In this document: piece after piece, positions 31,754-33,538 of the stretch
Layout: each line of letters begins with the position of its first letter
Numbering within the stretch: the stretch's first letter is position 1
From: Clostridia bacterium
GTDB taxonomy: Bacteria > Bacillota > Clostridia > Lachnospirales > Lachnospiraceae
Direction: 5' to 3'
Assembly (NCBI GenBank): GCA_009929525.1
Contig: SAAH01000039.1
Span: 1-33,538 of the forward strand
DNA length: 33,538 nt
Notes under the pieces: generated by a model
Database searches by the model: none
The model's input: only the letters and a program-made list of their open reading frames with translations
Told to the model about the DNA's origin: nothing
Translations under genes and position numbers: made by a program

Positions 31754-32224
31754 ATGAGATATTATAAAGAAATGGAAAGTCCGATCGGACAGCTTACACT
31801 GATAGAAGAGGAAGAAACTCTCAAAGAAATATTATTCGAAAATCAGAATATTCAGGATGCGGACAGAAAATCCACGTCATTCCTTGAAATGGTAGAAGAA
31901 CAGCTAAAGGAGTATTTTGAAGGAAAAAGAAGAACATTTTCATTTTCAATATCTCCTCAGGGAACAGAATTTCAAAGGAAAGTATGGAAAGCACTGGAAG
32001 GGATCCCTTATGGTGAGGTGAAAACTTATGGTCAGATAGCCAGCGAGATAGGCAGCCCCAAGGGGAGCAGGGCGGTGGGGATGGCAAACCACAATAATCC
32101 CATACCTATTGTGATTCCGTGTCATAGAGTGATCGGAAAAAATGGAAGTCTCACTGGATATGCGGGTGGGTTGGAAAAAAAGACCGCTCTGCTTACGCTT
32201 GAGCGGTCTGGGGATATCAATTAA
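31754..32224 (+). CDS. ogt: Methylated-DNA--protein-cysteine S-methyltransferase
   Basis: A 156-residue Ogt/MGMT protein that repairs O6-alkylguanine by suicidal transfer of the alkyl group to its cysteine. The active site is IPCHRVIG with Cys123; the DNA-binding segment IPYGEVKTYGQIA and the asparagine hinge ANHNNPIP are present. There is no AraC-type Ada domain, so it is a stand-alone repair enzyme. The ATG follows AGGAAGGG. Its stop overlaps the stop of the convergent gene within TTAA at 32221-32224, and its last 17 codons contain the neighbour's terminator. Confidence 0.95.
   Translation: MRYYKEMESPIGQLTLIEEEETLKEILFENQNIQDADRKSTSFLEMVEEQLKEYFEGKRRTFSFSISPQGTEFQRKVWKALEGIPYGEVKTYGQIASEIGSPKGSRAVGMANHNNPIPIVIPCHRVIGKNGSLTGYAGGLEKKTALLTLERSGDIN
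32174..32209 (-). terminator. Intrinsic terminator for the leftward gene, inside the ogt coding end
   Basis: Read on the minus strand, AGACCGCTC and GAGCGGTCT (32209-32201 and 32189-32181) form a 9-bp perfect stem with an 11-nt loop, followed by seven T (32181-32175). There is no T-tract on the plus strand, so it serves the gene ending at 32221. Confidence 0.78.
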
Positions 32225-33375
32225 GGAAGTAACGTCTTTAGGTTGAGCTTCAGGATACGGTCTATTTTCATAAGAGAACTTGCCCTGTAGCCATAAGCTG
32301 CCGATTCAAATACGACATAGAGATCATCGCCGTCTACATAGATCTGCTCCAGTTTTTCGGGAAAACGGATACTTTTTAACATAGCATCTGTTTCGAGAAG
32401 TTTTTGCATGGAGTTATTATATACTTCCAGTGCAGAAGGAAGAACACCGTAGGAACGGGAAAACAGCAGCTTGTCTTTATAAAATGCCACGCCCTGGGCT
32501 TGTTCCGTAATGACACGCATGTCAGAAGGAAGGGCGATAGGCGTGATGGAATCAGTAACATCCAAGGAGTTGGTCATTGTTTGAGTAGCAAGTGTTCCAT
32601 CCTCAAGGATATCATATTCCTCCATGACGCTTGCAGTTTTCTCTGTGAAATATCCAACGTATAGAGCATTATCATAGTAAGTTAGGAAAGAACTTCTGGA
32701 TATAGCGTATAAATCGTAGGACTGAGAATATGTGACCGGAAGATACTCATCCTGAAAGGAATAATCTTCTAACTGATTCAGAGTGATGGCATTTACCTGA
32801 GGAATACCACGGGACATGCCAGCAACCCAAAGATTGTGATGGACGGAGTCGTATGCCAGACCGCCAACATGTGATTTGTTACGAAGAACGATTTCTTTGA
32901 TGAACTCGTGAGTTTTCTTGTCGATCATATAGATTACTGAATTATGTGTACTGGAGTGGCAGTATGCACTGACCAGAAGATAATCCTCTGTGACGGCAAG
33001 TCCCTGTGGAGTCATGGAGGTACATATAGAACCAGTACCTTTATCACCAAAGACAAGGGATTCTGTGCCGTTAAGTCCCGGGACGATATAAGTTCCGTAA
33101 TCTATCTCGGCAGCTCGTCCGTTAAAGGCGGCTTCTTTGACTTCTGGAGTCAGAGTAAGAAGTGTTCGGCGGCTTTTTAGAGTATAAACTTCATCTGTTA
33201 CCGTTTGATTCGAGGTTGACTCCGGCTCATGCTTGACGCGATATACTGTAACGTAATATAAATAAGCGGATACGATGCTGGCGATAAACAGTAAAATAAC
33301 AATCAGCCAGATGAGTTTTCGCTTTTTATGTCTTTTTTTAACTTCTGGATTATTAACAGGCTCTTTTCTTTTCAT
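32221..33375 (-). CDS. Membrane-anchored protein with beta-propeller-like outer domain, function unknown
   Basis: A 384-residue protein with a very basic N-terminus (MKRKEP, KKRHKKRK), one membrane helix at about 22-43 and a long outside domain. That domain has repeated beta-rich units such as TPQGLAVTEDYLLVSAYC, SVIYMIDKKTHEFIKEIVL, VGGLAYDSVHHNLWVAG and NALYVGYF, the pattern of a YncE/NHL-like beta-propeller. I cannot name a family. The ATG at 33375 lies 12 nt after TAGGAG; a nearer ATG is out of frame. A TATGAT box near 33415 may be its -10. Its terminator lies within ogt. Confidence 0.75.
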   Translation of the reverse strand: MKRKEPVNNPEVKKRHKKRKLIWLIVILLFIASIVSAYLYYVTVYRVKHEPESTSNQTVTDEVYTLKSRRTLLTLTPEVKEAAFNGRAAEIDYGTYIVPGLNGTESLVFGDKGTGSICTSMTPQGLAVTEDYLLVSAYCHSSTHNSVIYMIDKKTHEFIKEIVLRNKSHVGGLAYDSVHHNLWVAGMSRGIPQVNAITLNQLEDYSFQDEYLPVTYSQSYDLYAISRSSFLTYYDNALYVGYFTEKTASVMEEYDILEDGTLATQTMTNSLDVTDSITPIALPSDMRVITEQAQGVAFYKDKLLFSRSYGVLPSALEVYNNSMQKLLETDAMLKSIRFPEKLEQIYVDGDDLYVVFESAAYGYRASSLMKIDRILKLNLKTLLP

Positions 33376-33538
33376 TTCATTAGTAGTCTCCTAACGCGAG
33401 TATGTTAATATCATAGCCTATTTTTGGTAAAAATACAATTAAACCTGAATTATTCATGACAGTATAAAACATGTCCGAAAATTCATTTCCTATGTTTTGA
33501 ACCAACGATAATGAGATTTAGCATGTGGAATGTCTTAA

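Overview
The window looks like a chromosomal segment of a spore-forming gut clostridium, most likely Lachnospiraceae. The evidence is low to moderate GC, strong GGAGG-type ribosome binding sites, frequent TTG/GTG starts, an AddAB (not RecBCD) pair, an alpha/beta-type small acid-soluble spore protein, PadR/DUF1700/DUF4097/PspC envelope genes and an Rpn/PD-(D/E)XK transposase-family gene. I saw no rRNA, tRNA, CRISPR array or prophage.

Layout. (1) 1-4.8 kb: a leftward three-gene cluster (short-chain dehydrogenase, an unrecognised 409-aa cysteine-rich protein, a GcvT/DmdA-like protein cut off at 158 aa) divergent from a PucR-type regulator. The regulator shares a bidirectional terminator with a 71-aa gene. 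(2) 4.8-11.2 kb: a gene-poor stretch ending in a relic of an Rpn-family leader, a calcineurin-like phosphoesterase, a LysR regulator, and a transporter - malic enzyme - esterase operon. The operon has a well-formed promoter with two T-N11-A palindromes centred near -64 and -17, a textbook arrangement for LysR control, so this is probably a dicarboxylate (malate-type) uptake and decarboxylation module. (3) 11.2-17.7 kb: an intact Rpn-family nuclease with a long structured leader, then a co-directional run of methyltransferase, SEL1-repeat protein, Hsp33, NAD synthetase and a GNAT-like acyltransferase protein. (4) 17.7-27.6 kb: a leftward FMN_bind-like membrane protein, a PflX-type radical SAM protein, a Gfo/Idh/MocA oxidoreductase and addB-addA. 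(5) 27.6-30.3 kb: a PadR-controlled envelope operon followed immediately by a spore-protein gene whose ribosome binding site lies inside the operon's terminator hairpin. (6) 30.2-31.0 kb: two large fold-back (inverted repeat) elements of about 278 and 180 bp flanking a 272-bp spacer. (7) 31.0-33.4 kb: a leftward SGNH hydrolase, a rightward Ogt-type DNA repair methyltransferase and a leftward membrane-anchored propeller-like protein; the terminator for the latter is embedded in the 3' coding end of ogt.

The least explained parts are the two nested fold-back elements at 30236-30965, the decayed and intact Rpn leaders that share a hairpin with preserved pairing, the overlapping terminator / sporulation promoter / ribosome binding site at 29996-30052, and the uncharacterised cluster with the 409-aa protein. 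All family assignments come from reading motifs by eye; no database search was run.
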